NCBI RefSeq assembly: GCF_020740795.1
Contig: NC_067284.1
Span: 96,091,440-96,155,439 of the forward strand
DNA: 64,000 nucleotides
Source: Apus apus
Taxonomy: Eukaryota; Chordata; Aves; Apodiformes; Apodidae
Reading direction: 5' to 3'
Shown in pieces: positions 63,154-64,000 of this stretch. Numbering within the stretch: the stretch's first letter is position 1; each line of letters starts with the position of its first letter. The notes under the pieces are model-generated. The model did not search any database. It saw only the letters and a program-made list of their open reading frames with translations, and was not told where the DNA came from. A program made the position numbers and the translations under genes.

Positions 63154-63352
63154 ATGTCGGGCGCGCGGGGCGGTGGGCGCGTGGCCCCTCCCCCCGGCGG
63201 GCGCGCGGCGGCGGCGGCGGGGGGGGGGAGGCGGGGGCGGGGGGGCGGCGCCTGTGTCGGCGCTGGAGGTTGTGTCCTTCCTGGGGAAGCTGCTCTGCGC
63301 AGTCGCGGCGCTGAAGGCGGCTCTGTACCTGCTCCGCAGAGTGTGTCTAGCG
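63154..63352 (+). other. PCMT1: Possible N-terminal extension of PCMT1 (frame interrupted)
   Basis: An ATG at 63154 begins MSGARGGG, resembling the human long-isoform start MPGARSGG as I recall it. From about 63251 a different frame, continuous with MAWKSGG, encodes PVSALEVVSFLGKLLCAVAA and LKAALYLLRRVCLA, closely resembling the human extension (WEVVSLLGKLLGTVVALK, LYLLRVCLA). The ATG is 199 bases from the canonical one, so the two parts are out of frame by one base. A poly-G stretch around 63219-63245 separates them. Either the G-run length is wrong in the assembly, or the extension is not made from this ATG. Confidence 0.55.
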
Positions 63353-63407
63353 ATGGCCTGGAAGTCGGGAGGCGCCAGCCACTCCGAGCTCATCCACAAC
63401 CTCCGCA
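63353..63407 (+). CDS. PCMT1: Protein-L-isoaspartate O-methyltransferase, first coding exon only
   Basis: PCMT1 uses S-adenosylmethionine to methylate L-isoaspartyl and D-aspartyl residues in aged proteins, starting their repair in the cytosol. The ATG at 63353 (context CTAGCG-ATG-G) starts MAWKSGGASHSELIHNLR, the same as the human canonical N-terminus. The exon ends at CTCCGCA followed by donor GTGAGTGC, leaving a split Lys codon. The methyltransferase fold motifs lie in exons beyond 64000. Upstream in the same frame the sequence encodes a hydrophobic peptide similar to the extended human isoform. The gene diverges from NUP43. Confidence 0.95.
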
Positions 63408-64000
63408 GTGAGTGCGGGGCGGGGGGCGCGGGAGGCCGGGGGGGGGGGGCCTTCTCCTGCCGCAGCCGCCGGGCGGCCGTGCCCGGCTGCTCGGCCGCGC
63501 GCACTTGGCGTTCCCGCGGCGCCCGCTCAGCCGCCAACTGTCAAGGAGCCGCGCCGGCGGGGGGAGGAGGCGAAGGCGGCGCCCGGCCGGGGGTGTGTGT
63601 CTGGGTGTCCGGCCGGGCCCCTCCCGGAGGGCGCGCCTGGCAGCCGGGCGGAGGGCGGCGGCCGCTGGCGCAGGGCGGGCTGGGGCTGTTGTTGCGGGAG
63701 GAGATGCGGCGGGAGGGGCGGCGCCCATGGCGGTCCCGGAGGGGCCGCGCTGTGCGGCTGCCCTGGCTGTTGTCAGCCCGCCGCCTCCCCCCGCCCTCCT
63801 CCCCGGGCCCGTTCCCGCCGCCTCTGGTGCGGGCTGAGGCGGAGCCGCGGCGGCGGCGGCTTCGAAGAACCCGTGATCCTCCGCACGCAGCGGGCTCGGC
63901 GTCCCGCTGGCTCGGCTCCGGCCGCCGCTGCAGGGTCAGCGCACGGCGGTGGTGCCGGCGGGCTGCGCAGCCACCAGGCCCCCGCTGAGTGCGGGGGGGC
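63408..64000 (+). other. PCMT1: PCMT1 intron 1, 5' part
   Basis: GC-rich continuation of the CpG island past the first donor. Open frames here are composition artefacts. The next exon was not found in the window. Confidence 0.65.

Larger units (their letters stand above)
62380..63352 (+). promoter_or_regulatory. PCMT1: PCMT1 CpG-island promoter and 5' region
   Basis: Very GC- and CpG-rich. Three CCAAT-type NF-Y boxes are spaced about 50 bases apart: 62487-62491 and 62537-62541 on the plus strand, and 62584-62588 as ATTGG. A perfect NRF1 palindrome GCGCATGCGC lies at 63104-63113. No TATA box. The transcription start is probably between the CCAAT cluster and 63150. Long overlapping open frames on both strands here result from base composition. 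Confidence 0.7.

Noticed and set aside
62363-63988. Open frames up to 467 codons around the PCMT1 promoter
   Set aside because: GC artefact except for the last part of one frame (about 63251-63407), which is discussed as PCMT1. The frame's far left begins at TTG, not ATG.

Overview
This is vertebrate nuclear DNA, almost certainly from a bird. Genes are split by GT-AG introns, promoters sit in CpG islands, and the only interspersed repeats I recognise are CR1 LINEs ending in the avian-type ATTCTATG 3' tail. No Alu-like or L1-like repeats were seen. The species cannot be fixed from sequence alone. Gene identities come from recalled human protein sequences, not from a search.

Layout, left to right. 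(1) 1-18.6 kb: KATNA1 (katanin p60 catalytic subunit) on the minus strand. Nine coding exons lie between 3441 and 13681; the last 66 or so codons lie beyond the left edge. Its CpG-island promoter and a non-coding first exon are near 18.4-18.6 kb. (2) 18782-18852: a tRNA-Gly(GCC) gene on the minus strand, just upstream of the KATNA1 promoter. (3) 19.5-21.0 kb: the longest sense CR1 LINE copy in the window. (4) 21-25.9 kb: AT-rich DNA, part of it probably the LATS1 3' UTR. (5) 25910-40978: the complete LATS1 coding region (Hippo kinase) on the minus strand, seven coding exons, 1139 codons plus stop, with a CpG-island promoter near 45.5-46.4 kb. (6) 47753-56031: complete NUP43 (nuclear pore WD-repeat protein) on the minus strand, eight coding exons, 374 codons plus stop, with its own CpG-island promoter. 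(7) 56.5-62.35 kb: intergenic DNA ending in an old antisense CR1. (8) 62.4-64.0 kb: the PCMT1 promoter and first coding exon on the plus strand; the rest lies beyond the right edge.

The order KATNA1-LATS1-NUP43-PCMT1 matches human 6q25.1, so this is conserved housekeeping synteny rather than an accessory region. The four genes do not form one pathway. They cover microtubule severing, Hippo signalling, nuclear pore and kinetochore structure, and repair of isoaspartyl protein damage. NUP43 and PCMT1 are arranged head to head about 7 kb apart.

I found no new multi-gene system. The points most worth a second look are a conserved hydrophobic peptide encoded upstream of the usual PCMT1 start, a three-codon upstream ORF whose stop overlaps the LATS1 start, an Asp-codon repeat near the LATS1 C-terminus, the tRNA gene at the KATNA1 promoter, and a possible antisense transcript from the LATS1 CpG island. 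Exon ends were read by eye from splice sites and checked by reading-frame arithmetic: LATS1 and NUP43 both sum to whole codons, and KATNA1 matches the human numbering exactly.
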